Source: CAYMQB01 sp964392665 (GTDB taxonomy: Bacteria > Hydrothermota > E44-bin80). Taken from it: 64,000 nucleotides of DNA. Made by a program: the position numbers and the translations under genes. Below the pieces are notes generated by a model that was not told the DNA's origin, did no database searches, and saw only the letters and a program-made list of their open reading frames with translations. How positions within the stretch are numbered: position 1 is the stretch's first letter; each line of letters starts with the position of its first letter. The stretch lies in NCBI GenBank assembly GCA_964392665.1, contig CAYMQB010000001.1, positions 62,001 to 126,000 of the forward strand, written 5' to 3'. This document shows positions 27,118 through 36,140 of the stretch, one piece after another.

Positions 27118-28455
27118 ATGCAACTACTAAAACCCGAAATACAAGAACTCCTAAAAAATAAAGAAATAAAACAAATCAAGGAAATCCTTGAAACCTTCGA
27201 GCCTGTCGAAGTAACCGAATTGCTACGTTCTCTCAGTCTTCCAGAAAATATTTATATCTTCACAATTCTTCAACTCGATTTTTCCGCAAGAGTTTTCGAG
27301 GAATTTGAGGCTGATGAGCAGATTGAGATAATCGAAGGAATCAACAAAGTACGCAAAGCTGAATTGCTTGACGAGCTTCGTCCGGATGACAGAGTAGATT
27401 TCCTGCAAGAAATTCCTCAGGAACTCACCGAACAGCTGCTTTCAATAATGAAAAAGAGCGAAGCTACTGAGACAAGAGAGCTTATGGTCTATCCAGAGGA
27501 AACTGCGGGTGGTTTGATGACAACTGAATTTCTGAAAGTCAACAAAGACCTCACGGTAAAGCGAGTTTTTGATAAGATAAGAAAAGCTGCCGGTGATACC
27601 GAAACAATTTCTAACGTCTACGTCGTTGATGAGAATGACATACTTGTGGGACTTGTTACACTAAGGGACCTTATTCTATCTAATATGAGAAGAAAAGTAC
27701 GGAATATTATGCAACCACATCCTGTTTCTGTTTTAGTAAGTCTTGACCAGGAAAAAGTTGCTCAAGAAGTAGCTAAATACGATATAAACATTGTTCCCGT
27801 CGTTGATGAGAGGGGAAGAATAAAGGGTATCATAACTGTTGACGATATTATCGACGTTATACAGGAAGAAACGACAGAAGATATGCTTAAATTTGGTGCT
27901 GCAGGGGAACGGAACATAAGCTATCTTAAACAGAATCCAATTTTTCTTGCACGCTCCAGAATTATCTGGCTTTCCGTACTCGCATTGGTTGGAATCGTAT
28001 CAGGATTTATCATTTCAAAGAATTCCTATGTTTTAAGTCAAGTAATTGCGCTGGCAGCATTCATTCCGCTTTTAAATGGTTCTTCTGGAAATGCTGGAAC
28101 ACAAGCCGCCGCAGTTATGATACAGGAATTGGCACTTGGAGAAATCCGCTTTTCTGACTTCTGGAAATCAGTTCGAAAGGAATTCCTTACCGGAATTTTA
28201 CTTGGAATAGTTCTGGGTATTCTGGGTTTGCTGAGAGCCTTATTCTTTCAAAAAAGCTCGCTTTTAGGTTTAACGGTGGGACTAACACTTATCATAAATA
28301 CCGCACTTGCTACCTCACTTGGTGCGGTATTGCCACTTGCTGCCAAAAGGATGAATTTCGATCCAGCAATCATTTCAGGACCTTTAATTACATCAGTAAT
28401 GGATGTAACCTCGCTCCTCATCTACTTCACCCTTGCGAAAATGATAATTCTTTAG
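27118..28455 (+). CDS. mgtE: Magnesium transporter MgtE
   Basis: MgtE is a Mg2+ channel of the inner membrane gated by its cytosolic domains. At 445 residues it has the full order: MgtE_N superhelical domain (about 1-125, LLDELRPDDRVDFLQEIP), a CBS pair (about 130-255; MVYPEETAGGLMTTEFLKV, PVVDERGRIKGIITVDDII), a plug helix and five membrane helices (about 275-445) with GNAGTQ in the pore. The ATG at 27118 has no evident Shine-Dalgarno; TTGACA at 27092 lies too close to serve as its -35 box. Confidence 0.95.
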   Translation: MQLLKPEIQELLKNKEIKQIKEILETFEPVEVTELLRSLSLPENIYIFTILQLDFSARVFEEFEADEQIEIIEGINKVRKAELLDELRPDDRVDFLQEIPQELTEQLLSIMKKSEATETRELMVYPEETAGGLMTTEFLKVNKDLTVKRVFDKIRKAAGDTETISNVYVVDENDILVGLVTLRDLILSNMRRKVRNIMQPHPVSVLVSLDQEKVAQEVAKYDINIVPVVDERGRIKGIITVDDIIDVIQEETTEDMLKFGAAGERNISYLKQNPIFLARSRIIWLSVLALVGIVSGFIISKNSYVLSQVIALAAFIPLLNGSSGNAGTQAAAVMIQELALGEIRFSDFWKSVRKEFLTGILLGIVLGILGLLRALFFQKSSLLGLTVGLTLIINTALATSLGAVLPLAAKRMNFDPAIISGPLITSVMDVTSLLIYFTLAKMIIL

Positions 28456-28507
28456 AAAACTCCCACACAGAATTACAAGTTTTAGCTTAGGATGTATGAT
28501 CTTAAGG

Positions 28508-29524
28508 TCAGAATTTGTACCATTTCCTGTAAAATTCCTTATATTCTCTCTTGCCTTCTTTAATCTTTCTCCACCATTCTTCATTCTCTTTATACCATTT
28601 TATTGTGGAGATTAGACCGTTCTTGAAATCCGTCTCATTTTTCCAATTTAATAATCTTGTAGCTTTTTCAGTTGAAGAAATATGTCTTTTTACATGTCCC
28701 AGTCTATCCTCAACGAATTTAATCAAAGATTTATCCTTACCAAGCTCAGAAATAATCGTGTCGGTAATTGTCAGCACATCTGTATCTTTTCCACTTCCAA
28801 AATTGACTATTTCACCTTTAACAGTTTTCATATCCACATCAAGCAATTTCTCAAAAGCCTTGGCGCAATCCTTCACATAAATCCAGTCTCTTGTGTTTTT
28901 ACCTGTCCCATAAACAGGCAGGAACTTATCCTCAATAGCATTCGTTATGAACAGAGGTATAAGCTTTTCGGGAAATTGATTGGGACCGTAGTTATTGAAT
29001 GGTCTTATTATCACTATGGGAAGATTGTAAGTTAGGCAATAAGAATATGCAAGCCTGTCTGCACCCGCCTTTGCAGCAGCATAAGGGCTCTGAGGTTTCA
29101 ACGGATGTTCCTCATCCATAGGAACACTTTCCGCACTGCCGTAAACCTCACTTGTTGAGACATGTATAAATCTTTCCACTGGTTCTTTTCTTATTGCCTC
29201 AAGCAACACTTGCGTCCCTTTTATGTCGGTCGAAATAAACGGGTCGGAATTGTCAATAGACCTATCCACATGTGTTTCCGCAGCAAAATGGATAACCTTA
29301 TCCGTATTTTTCATCAAATTCTTTACTACGTTTTCATCCCTTATGTCTCCATGTGTGAAAGAAAAATTATCATTTCCCAGCACATCGGGAGTGAAATTGT
29401 CGAGGTTACCTGCGTAGGTCAAAGCATCAAGAACCATTATTTTTATATCTTCTCTTTTATCAAGAATATGTCTTACGAAATTGCTCCCGATGAAGCCTGC
29501 TCCTCCAGTAACAAGTAACCTCAT
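28508..29524 (-). CDS. NAD-dependent sugar-nucleotide dehydratase/epimerase, RfbB (dTDP-glucose 4,6-dehydratase)-like
   Basis: This extended short-chain dehydrogenase of 338 residues has the NAD-binding motif GGAGFIGSNF (residues 7-16), catalytic YxxxK in SPYAAAKAGADR (Tyr near 147), and the sugar-binding region RPFNNYGPNQFPEKLI. The length and C-terminus are typical of RmlB-like enzymes. The RmlB catalytic pair Asp-Glu in STDEVYG is here STSEVYG, so the acid is replaced by Ser, as in some GDP-mannose-type dehydratases. The substrate is therefore open. A role in surface polysaccharide synthesis is supported by the epimerase-like cupin gene just upstream. Confidence 0.82.
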   Translation of the reverse strand: MRLLVTGGAGFIGSNFVRHILDKREDIKIMVLDALTYAGNLDNFTPDVLGNDNFSFTHGDIRDENVVKNLMKNTDKVIHFAAETHVDRSIDNSDPFISTDIKGTQVLLEAIRKEPVERFIHVSTSEVYGSAESVPMDEEHPLKPQSPYAAAKAGADRLAYSYCLTYNLPIVIIRPFNNYGPNQFPEKLIPLFITNAIEDKFLPVYGTGKNTRDWIYVKDCAKAFEKLLDVDMKTVKGEIVNFGSGKDTDVLTITDTIISELGKDKSLIKFVEDRLGHVKRHISSTEKATRLLNWKNETDFKNGLISTIKWYKENEEWWRKIKEGKREYKEFYRKWYKF

Positions 29525-29651
29525 TATTTCTCCTTTTTTTCGAAATTTTCATCTTCATCTTGTTTCTACTTTTTCCTTTATCCTTTATCCTTCAACCTTT
29601 AACCTTACTGAATACATTCATAATTACTGCTATTTTTTTACCATTACTGCA

Positions 29652-30107
29652 TTATCCTTCCTTCAATGACCAGTCATAGGGTATATCATTATTGTGTGGG
29701 TTGACACGAAATTCATCCGGGTTATCGTAATTGTATTTCTCTGTAGGAATATTTATTACAATCGCTTCCTTTTCACCGATGCATTTAAATCCGTGATAAA
29801 CCAAAGCAGGTATGTGAATGATCACTGGATTATGAACACCGGCAAAGAATTCACTTATCTCGCCTTTTGTAGGTGACTTCTCTCTAGAATCATAAAGTAC
29901 TATCTTCATCATACCATCTACAACACACATATTGTCCGATTGATTTTTGTGATAATGCCATCCCTTTACAACACCTGGATACGCGGTAGTCATATAAGCC
30001 TGTCCAAATTTTTCAAATGAATCGTCGTCATTTCTGAGTATTTCCATAAGCCTTCCTCTTTCGTCTGGCAAAACCCTTAATTTCTTTACTATTACACCAT
30101 TTATCAT
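29652..30107 (-). CDS. dTDP-4-dehydrorhamnose 3,5-epimerase-like cupin
   Basis: This 151-residue single cupin domain has DERGRLMEILR near the start and GVVKGWHYHKNQSDNM carrying the metal/active-site His residues, as in RfbC-family epimerases. It ends NNDIPYDW. It is shorter than classical RmlC (about 180), so it could be an RfbC-related or FdtA-like isomerase. Pairing with the downstream sugar-nucleotide dehydratase suggests a deoxysugar for LPS or glycan synthesis. Confidence 0.8.
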   Translation of the reverse strand: MINGVIVKKLRVLPDERGRLMEILRNDDDSFEKFGQAYMTTAYPGVVKGWHYHKNQSDNMCVVDGMMKIVLYDSREKSPTKGEISEFFAGVHNPVIIHIPALVYHGFKCIGEKEAIVINIPTEKYNYDNPDEFRVNPHNNDIPYDWSLKEG

Positions 30108-30151
30108 ACCTACATCCTTTCTATGACTTTTTTATAAACAATCTAACCGAT

Positions 30152-30598
30152 TTACCTGTCATAATATTTCGTTAACATAAGGATATTTTTCTTACCCTTT
30201 TTTCTATACTTTACACTGTCCATAACACTTCTGATAATATGCTTCCCCAATCCCCCTTCTTTTCTCTCTTTCACATACCTCTTAAGATTCGGCTTTTCTG
30301 AGATTGCTTTCTTCATTCCAACACCTTCATCTTCTATTCTAAACTCCAGCTTCTCTCCATTACTTTTTAGACTTATAGAGAATCTTTTATTCTCGTTCAT
30401 TTTATAAGAATGTTCGATAACGTTTGAACAGGCTTCATCAATTGCAAGAGTAATTTGCTCAACTTCTGCATTACTAAAGCTGTGCTTAGGAATGTTCTCC
30501 TTTACAAAATGCCTTACAATTCTTAAGCACTCGAACCTGCTTGGAACGTTAATTGTTTCGCTATTCGTCTTTGATGATTTCGAGCTTTTTCTTTGCAT
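30152..30598 (-). CDS. Anti-sigma regulatory factor-type ATPase (RsbW/SpoIIAB-like)
   Basis: This 148-residue stand-alone HATPase_c_2 domain has an N-box ITLAIDEACSNVIEHSYK and a G1-like box IEDEGVGM. These are Ser/Thr-type kinases that bind sigma factors or anti-anti-sigma proteins in partner-switch systems. No partner (STAS protein or PP2C phosphatase) lies next to it. The start overlaps the end of the upstream TPR gene by 38 nt. Confidence 0.85.
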   Translation of the reverse strand: MQRKSSKSSKTNSETINVPSRFECLRIVRHFVKENIPKHSFSNAEVEQITLAIDEACSNVIEHSYKMNENKRFSISLKSNGEKLEFRIEDEGVGMKKAISEKPNLKRYVKERKEGGLGKHIIRSVMDSVKYRKKGKKNILMLTKYYDR

Positions 30599-31670
30599 TT
30601 TTTATATTTCTGTTGCATCGTTCAATGTAATCCTGTGCATCATTGTAATCGGAAAAATCATCGCTTTTAAGTAATCGTAACGCTTTCGTCCATTCTTCTA
30701 TTGCCTCTTCGAATTCGTCATCGCAGTAAAGACTCACTCCTTTTGCATAATGCGTATTAACGATATTATCAAGCATTGTTTTCAGTTCTTCTGGACTCTT
30801 TTTGGGCTTCTCAGGTTCAACAATATCCTTAGGAGGTTTTATTTTCTCAACTATCTTCGGTTCTTCTTCGGGTTCTTCTACAACAGGTTTTTCAACAATC
30901 GGTTTTTCAATATTTACGGGCTTCTCAATTACTTTCTTTATTTTAACAGTGGGGGAATATATAAGAGAAACTCCAATGAAGCTGTTATTTTTCGTTGCAC
31001 AATATGTTTCCAAAGCAAGATAAAAAAGTTCACTCACTCTGATGCGAGGCTCACCAAAGAATTCAAAACCGTTTTTGCTTGAGTAATGAAGCGCTGTTTT
31101 TATTGCGCTTTGCTTATTTAGAATCTGATAAACACCACAACCAATCATCCTTCTTATTTTACCATCGTGATTGTCAAGTATTTCTCCCGTAAACTCCAAG
31201 TATCCTTTATCGGAAAAGAAGTATTTGAGATCAGGACGAATGCTTCCGTATTGCTTATACAGTAAAATCTCACCTTGGAACTTAAAGGGAATGTCAAAGG
31301 GATACACATACCTGGAGGCATTAAACAAAATACCTGACTGGCCCTTCGAAATATTCATTTCCAAACCGAGCCTGTAACTGTTCCTCTGTCTCATCGAACC
31401 TTTTAAGATGAATTCGTTTATCGCTTTCTGTTGCAATACACTATAACCTGCTCCAAGACTATATTCTCCGAAATAATCATTGAATTCTATGTCCATTCTG
31501 TTCCTTATTTCAATTTTCTTCATTAATTCTATCCTGTCGGTTTCCAGAGTTTTATTGATTCTATTAACACCCATCCATCCAACAATAGAAGCAGATTCAA
31601 CGGAGCACACGAAGACCATTGAAAATATCAGAAAAAAACTTACTATACTTCCTTTTCTCCGATTACTCAT
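30561..31670 (-). CDS. Secreted/periplasmic protein with beta-rich domain, Pro/Glu linker and TPR-like tail
   Basis: This 369-residue protein has a signal peptide (residues about 5-27, ending VESA). A beta-rich region (about 30-235; FGEYSLGAGYSVL, LGLEMNISKGQSGILFN) has the look of a small barrel or porin-like domain. A TonB-like linker of EKP/VEEP repeats follows (about 240-295), then a C-terminal TPR-like helical pair (VSLYCDDEFEEAIEEWTKAL). The linker could span the periplasm between the outer membrane and a wall-bound tail. The predicted transcript starts about 3 nt before the ATG. Confidence 0.7.
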   Translation of the reverse strand: MSNRRKGSIVSFFLIFSMVFVCSVESASIVGWMGVNRINKTLETDRIELMKKIEIRNRMDIEFNDYFGEYSLGAGYSVLQQKAINEFILKGSMRQRNSYRLGLEMNISKGQSGILFNASRYVYPFDIPFKFQGEILLYKQYGSIRPDLKYFFSDKGYLEFTGEILDNHDGKIRRMIGCGVYQILNKQSAIKTALHYSSKNGFEFFGEPRIRVSELFYLALETYCATKNNSFIGVSLIYSPTVKIKKVIEKPVNIEKPIVEKPVVEEPEEEPKIVEKIKPPKDIVEPEKPKKSPEELKTMLDNIVNTHYAKGVSLYCDDEFEEAIEEWTKALRLLKSDDFSDYNDAQDYIERCNRNIKNAKKKLEIIKDE

Positions 31671-31679
31671 ATCCCAATT

Positions 31680-31708
31680 ACTATAACAGAAATAACGTTT
31701 CTTGTCAA
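31680..31708 (-). promoter_or_regulatory. Sigma70-type promoter giving a near-leaderless mRNA
   Basis: On the minus strand TTGACA (31708-31703), a 17-bp spacer and TATAGT (31685-31680) place the start near 31673, three bases from the ATG at 31670. Confidence 0.7.
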
Positions 31709-31778
31709 GAATCTTTAACTATTGCATCGAAGCCATATAATCCATGAACCTTTATTGTCCAACTCTTGTTTTCTGTTC

Positions 31779-31807
31779 TTGACAACCTAACCCAATTGTG
31801 TTATAAG
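31779..31807 (+). promoter_or_regulatory. Sigma70-type promoter of the acyl-CoA dehydrogenase gene
   Basis: TTGACA (31779-31784), a 17-bp spacer and TATAAG (31802-31807) predict a start near 31814. It is divergent from the promoter at 31680-31708. Confidence 0.7.
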
Positions 31808-31848
31808 CAACGATATGTTTGGAAAATAATAAAGTATAAGGAGGAAAA

Positions 31849-32994
31849 GTGGACTATTTTTTGAGTGACGAACAAAAGATGATACTAAAGGTGGTCAAAG
31901 ATATTGCGAGAGATAAAGTCCTACCGGTAAGATCAGAATTGGACGAAAAAGAGGAATTTCCAACCGAAATCCTCAATGAAATGGCAAAAGCCGACCTTTT
32001 TAGAATTTTCATACCTGAAGAATATGAAGGTGCTGGCATGGGCAATTTTGACCTCTGCATCGTTGCAGAGGAAATGGCGAAAGTTTGCGCGGGTGTCGCA
32101 ACATCGTATGCAGCAAGCTTTCTTGGTGCCGAACCAATACTTCATTTTGCAAATAGTGAACAGAAAAAGAAATACCTTCCTCAAATTGCTTCCGGAAAAA
32201 AACTGGCTGCCTTTGCACTCACAGAATCCGAAGCGGGTTCTGATGTCGGAGGCATTAGAACAACCGCTGTCAAAGATGGAGACTATTATATTCTAAATGG
32301 CACAAAACAATGGATTACAAACGGTGGAGAAGCAGAAATATACTCTGTTTTTGCTACAACTAATCCCAAAAGAGGCGCAAGAGGTCTCTCCGTTTTTATC
32401 GTAGAAAAAGGCACTGAAGGATTCTCATTCGGTAAGAAAGAGACGAAACTCGGTATAAGGGCGTCAGCCACAAGAGAACTTGTATTTGAAAATGCCAAGA
32501 TTCCCAGAGAGAATCTAATGAGTAAAGAGGGAATGGGTTTTCTTATTGCAATGAAAACCTTTGACCTGACAAGAACAGGTGTGGGCTCCCTTGCACTGGG
32601 AATCGCAGAAGGAGCACTTGAAGAAGCAGTCAAATATGCAAAAGAAAGATTCCAGTTTGGTCAAAGTATTGCCAGTTTTCAAGCAGTTCAGGTAATGTTG
32701 GCAGATATGGCAACCCAGGTTGAAGCGGCAAAATCACTCGTTTACTCAGTTGCACGATACATCGATTCAGGAGCGAAACGCTATAGTAAAGAAAGTGGAA
32801 TGGCAAAACTATTTGCATCCGATACTGCTATGAAGGTAACAACCGATGCGGTCCAGATATTCGGTGGTTATGGGTATATGAAAGATTATCCTGTCGAAAA
32901 GATGATGAGGGATGCAAAAATAACACAAATATTCGAAGGTACGAATCAGATCCAACAACTCGTCATTGCCAACCGTCTTATCAAGGAATTCTAA
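31849..32994 (+). CDS. Short-chain acyl-CoA dehydrogenase
   Basis: This FAD enzyme oxidises short acyl-CoAs to enoyl-CoAs (or the reverse with an electron-transfer flavoprotein). At 381 residues it has the full family length: N-terminal helical domain (FLSDEQKMILKVV), beta domain (AFALTESEAGSDVGG, WITNGG) and C-terminal helices with RDAKITQIFEGTNQIQ. Glu in FEGTNQI is the catalytic base of butyryl/MCAD-type enzymes. The GTG start at 31849 follows AAGGAGGAAAA. It could supply the dehydrogenase step missing from the acyl-CoA operon at 55-64 kb (inference). Confidence 0.93.
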   Translation: MDYFLSDEQKMILKVVKDIARDKVLPVRSELDEKEEFPTEILNEMAKADLFRIFIPEEYEGAGMGNFDLCIVAEEMAKVCAGVATSYAASFLGAEPILHFANSEQKKKYLPQIASGKKLAAFALTESEAGSDVGGIRTTAVKDGDYYILNGTKQWITNGGEAEIYSVFATTNPKRGARGLSVFIVEKGTEGFSFGKKETKLGIRASATRELVFENAKIPRENLMSKEGMGFLIAMKTFDLTRTGVGSLALGIAEGALEEAVKYAKERFQFGQSIASFQAVQVMLADMATQVEAAKSLVYSVARYIDSGAKRYSKESGMAKLFASDTAMKVTTDAVQIFGGYGYMKDYPVEKMMRDAKITQIFEGTNQIQQLVIANRLIKEF

Positions 32995-33105
32995 GGACAC
33001 TGTCCTACATTTTGGGAAACAGCTTCTATAATTAGACACTTAAGAGTAGCATCAGAGTCTCTATGCTATGTCATAAAGACATATCTATTCACCATAGAAA
33101 GCTGT

Positions 33106-33272
33106 CTTTGCGAGCCCTGAAGCAATGATTCAGGGTGCGGCAATCTCATATTGACGGAAAACAAGTATGAGGTCGCTTCGCATGAGTTGGGCAAGCCCCG
33201 TGTAATAGAAAAATGTTATGTTCATAATGGTATTACACAGGGCAAGAAGAGGAAGTCGCAATAACAAAGTTG
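33106..33272 (+). repeat. Degenerate TTTGCGAG...CGCAATAACAAAG dispersed repeat
   Basis: The 407-nt gap 32995-33401 contains this repeat-like element. It opens with CTGTCTTTGCGAGC and closes with GTCGCAATAACAAAG. Inside are a 7-bp hairpin (CCCTGAA/TTCAGGG), CTCATA/TATGAG, and a longer pair GTGTAATA/TATTACAC flanked by CCC/GGG. It resembles the widespread family whose ends read TTGCGAG and CGCAATGACAAAG. A small palindrome GGACACTGTCC follows the acyl-CoA dehydrogenase stop at 32995. Confidence 0.55.
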
Positions 33273-33336
33273 ATTAAATTGGATGAGAACCAAATATTAA
33301 GAACCCTGTTTTGCCTTGACATAATTTGTTTTTTTC

Positions 33337-33365
33337 TTGACTTTTAGGTATTATTAATATACTAT
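33337..33365 (+). promoter_or_regulatory. Sigma70-type promoter of the surface repeat protein
   Basis: TTGACT (33337-33342), a 17-bp spacer and TACTAT (33360-33365) predict a start near 33372, 30 nt before the ATG at 33402. Confidence 0.6.
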
Positions 33366-33401
33366 TTGACACAGATTAAAAAACAAAAAATCGGAGGAAA
33401 A

Positions 33402-34898
33402 ATGATTTCTTCAAACCTTAAACTCAAGAGAACCTTACCTTTGCTTTTCTTCCTCTTTCTGTCGCTAATTTCATCAATTTACGGAAATGCATACAACCAG
33501 AGAAACGCATTTATGGTTGATACAGCAAAAATCTATAATCAGACCACGAACTGGCAGAAGAATGCAAAAATTGCCTTTGATGGGACAAACTTCCTTGTTG
33601 TCTGGCAGGACTTGCGAAAAGATGGTTATTCCCATATCAGAGGATGTCGAGTTAACCAGAACGGACAGATTCTCGACAAAGGCGGATTCACAATATCAGT
33701 AACAGAACCATACGGATACTCACCTGATGTTACTTTTGATGGACTAAATTATCTTGTAGCATGGAGGAATGGAAAACATGATATCACAGCTGTCAGAGTT
33801 ACAACAGATGCAGAAGTGCTTGACACTTCTGCCATAATGGTTAGTGGTTTACCACCTTCAACAAGGGGTAATCCTGTTGTCGCAACGTGCGGCACAAATA
33901 TCCTCACCGTCTGGACACAATCTGGTGTTTATGGTGCCCGGGTATCCCCGCAAGGGGTGGTCCTCGATCCAACACCTATTCTCATATCCGGTGAGTATCA
34001 TCATCCCTTCCATCCATCGGCTGCCTTTGATGGAACAAACTATATGGTCGTCTGGCAAGATTCATATTCACCTTCCTGGGATACTTGCTACAAATATATT
34101 CGCGGTGCAAGAATTTCCACATCGGGCATTCTCATCGATACCATTCCCATTACATTTTTCTCATATGAAATCAGCTCGCATTTTCCGGACATTGAGCATA
34201 TCAAACTGAATCCCTGTATTTGTTTCGGAGCAAATAATTATATGCTCTTATGGAATTTCGTTGATTTTTTGACTGATTATAATGAAAATATTTATGGATT
34301 AAGGATTTCTCCTGACGGGGTTGTTCTCGATACGAATAATATTCCTGTTTCCTGTGTACCCGGCAACCAAATTTTCCCTTCAGTTGCATTCGATGGTTCC
34401 GAATTCCTTGCAATCTGGCAGGATTTCAGGAATGATGAAAATAGTTATAAACCACTCATTTACCTTACAAAAATCGATACATCAGGCACTGTACTCGATT
34501 CTGCAGGCTCTTCCCTATTACAAAATTCGATTGAAACACTGAAACAACCATCCGTTTGCTACGGAGCAGGTGAGTATATTATTCCACTCATAGATAGAAG
34601 AGGTAATCCGTTCAAGTATGCCATCGACGATGACATTTCGATAGTAAGGGTTGACTTTGCAGGAATTCCAATCGATTCATCAGGTATCCCGCTTTCCATT
34701 TCAACACAACATCAGAGAAATCCGGCAGTAGGCTTTGATGGTCTAAATCATCTTGTTGTATGGGAAGACGAGAGAGATAGTGATAACGACCTTGACCTTT
34801 ATGGTGCTCTTATCGATACAACCGGCAATATGCTAAATCCGCCCGGTGTTTTTGCGGTATCGCAAGCAAAATATAAACAGACAAATCCTGCTAGTTGA
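33402..34898 (+). CDS. Secreted repeat protein, N-terminal part of a frame-broken gene
   Basis: The ATG at 33402 follows CGGAGGAAAA and opens a signal peptide (to about SIYGNA). The 498 residues then repeat a module of 55-75 residues with the core 'AFDGTNFLVVWQD.R', 'I.G.RV...G.ILD' (copies near 34021, 34381 and 34731), a propeller-like or beta-sandwich array. The frame ends at a TGA at 34896, in the middle of a module. The next frame continues the module exactly (VDFVEPYYLVVWQDYRN). Deleting the A at 34893 would join the two into one protein of about 900 residues. This is either a genuine mutation or a sequence error. Confidence 0.8.
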   Translation: MISSNLKLKRTLPLLFFLFLSLISSIYGNAYNQRNAFMVDTAKIYNQTTNWQKNAKIAFDGTNFLVVWQDLRKDGYSHIRGCRVNQNGQILDKGGFTISVTEPYGYSPDVTFDGLNYLVAWRNGKHDITAVRVTTDAEVLDTSAIMVSGLPPSTRGNPVVATCGTNILTVWTQSGVYGARVSPQGVVLDPTPILISGEYHHPFHPSAAFDGTNYMVVWQDSYSPSWDTCYKYIRGARISTSGILIDTIPITFFSYEISSHFPDIEHIKLNPCICFGANNYMLLWNFVDFLTDYNENIYGLRISPDGVVLDTNNIPVSCVPGNQIFPSVAFDGSEFLAIWQDFRNDENSYKPLIYLTKIDTSGTVLDSAGSSLLQNSIETLKQPSVCYGAGEYIIPLIDRRGNPFKYAIDDDISIVRVDFAGIPIDSSGIPLSISTQHQRNPAVGFDGLNHLVVWEDERDSDNDLDLYGALIDTTGNMLNPPGVFAVSQAKYKQTNPAS

Positions 34899-36117
34899 CT
34901 TTGTGGAACCTTACTATCTTGTTGTCTGGCAGGATTATAGAAATGCAGACTGGATTCCAAGACTGTATGGAACACGGATAAAAAAGGATGGAACGGTACT
35001 TGAGCCAGATGGAATCGATTTCAATATAAGCGATTCACTGCTTAGACAGCGTCAGAAAATTTCCAATGACAGTACTAATTTCCTCCTTGTTTGGCATATT
35101 CGTACAAATCTTTCTCCTTATTACAAAGTATTTGCAACTCGCATCGATACAGCAGGGACTGTTCTCGACCCGGGAGGAATATTGATTGGCTCATCCTCAT
35201 ACGACTCGGATGTTTCATTCGATGGTGAAAATTGGTTTGTTTGTTACAAACATTCGAATATTGGCGTTGAAGGTATCAGACTTTCATCTGACGGGACCAT
35301 CATTCCTCCGGTCATTCAAATTAGCAACGGTTACTACTATTTCACTGTCGAACCACCGTCAGTCACCTTCAATGGAACCAATTATCTTGTCGCCTGGGCA
35401 ACCGTAGATGGAACATTTCCAACCGATGAGAATATCTATGGCTCAAGGGTATCTCCTTCGGGATATGACCTGGATTCTCTTGATATACATATTTCGCAAG
35501 CACCATTGTCACAATATTCACCACAAATGGTGAGTTCCGGAGGAAACTTTTTCCTCTCCTGGGTAGATACACGCAATAATATAGACACACTTTCAGACTG
35601 TATTAAATCAATCTATGGAACATACATCAGTCCCGGAGGTAGTGTTCTTGACACAAATGGAATCCAGTTTACCCCAACTTTTTCTGAATCAAATTCACCT
35701 GCTGTTGTCAGAAGTTCAGGGAATAAGTTCCTTCTCTGCTACTCGGTTTTCACTGAAACACCATACGGAAGTTACCGTATTTATGCACAATTGGTAGATG
35801 CATTGGTTGGAATTGAAGAACAGAAGAAACCTTTCGTTCTTATCAATAAGTTGGAACAGAATTCTCCCAATCCATTCACGAAATCAACCGAAATTAGTTT
35901 TCAAATCAGAGAAAAATGTCTTACAGAACTCGCCATATTCAATGCAGCGGGACAAAGGATCAAAACTATTATCAAGCAAACTAAAAAACCCGGTATCTAT
36001 ACCGTCCGGTGGAATGGAAAAGATACTAAAGGCAGCATCGTTAGTAGTGGTGTATATTTCTATAAAATCAAAATGAAGAATTTTACTATGACAAGAAAGA
36101 TACTTTTTATACAGTAG
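34846..36117 (+). CDS. Continuation of the frame-broken repeat protein with C-terminal sorting domain
   Basis: The coding sense begins near 34894; the GTG at 34846 lies in an overlapped region and is unlikely to be a real start. Further modules with 'YLVVWQDYRNA', 'GTRIKKDGTVLEPDGI' and 'TYISPGGSVLDTNGI' follow. A C-terminal FlgD-like/type IX-style domain (about the last 90 residues) has NSPNPFTKSTEISF, FNAAGQRIKTI, GVYFYKIK and a final TRKILFIQ. If the break is real this half would not be made or exported, because it lacks a signal peptide. The pilin gene follows after 23 nt. Confidence 0.75.
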   Translation: MFLRYRKQNINRQILLVDFVEPYYLVVWQDYRNADWIPRLYGTRIKKDGTVLEPDGIDFNISDSLLRQRQKISNDSTNFLLVWHIRTNLSPYYKVFATRIDTAGTVLDPGGILIGSSSYDSDVSFDGENWFVCYKHSNIGVEGIRLSSDGTIIPPVIQISNGYYYFTVEPPSVTFNGTNYLVAWATVDGTFPTDENIYGSRVSPSGYDLDSLDIHISQAPLSQYSPQMVSSGGNFFLSWVDTRNNIDTLSDCIKSIYGTYISPGGSVLDTNGIQFTPTFSESNSPAVVRSSGNKFLLCYSVFTETPYGSYRIYAQLVDALVGIEEQKKPFVLINKLEQNSPNPFTKSTEISFQIREKCLTELAIFNAAGQRIKTIIKQTKKPGIYTVRWNGKDTKGSIVSSGVYFYKIKMKNFTMTRKILFIQ

Positions 36118-36140
36118 AGATATTTCTGAAAGGAGATAAA

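Noticed and set aside
27092..27120. Promoter for mgtE from TTGACA at 27092
   Set aside because: A 17-bp spacer would put the -10 box on the start codon (AATATG), which does not match; no promoter is called.
30750..31082. Plus-strand ORF rich in Phe/Arg
   Set aside because: It is the complement of the EKP linker of the periplasmic protein on the other strand.
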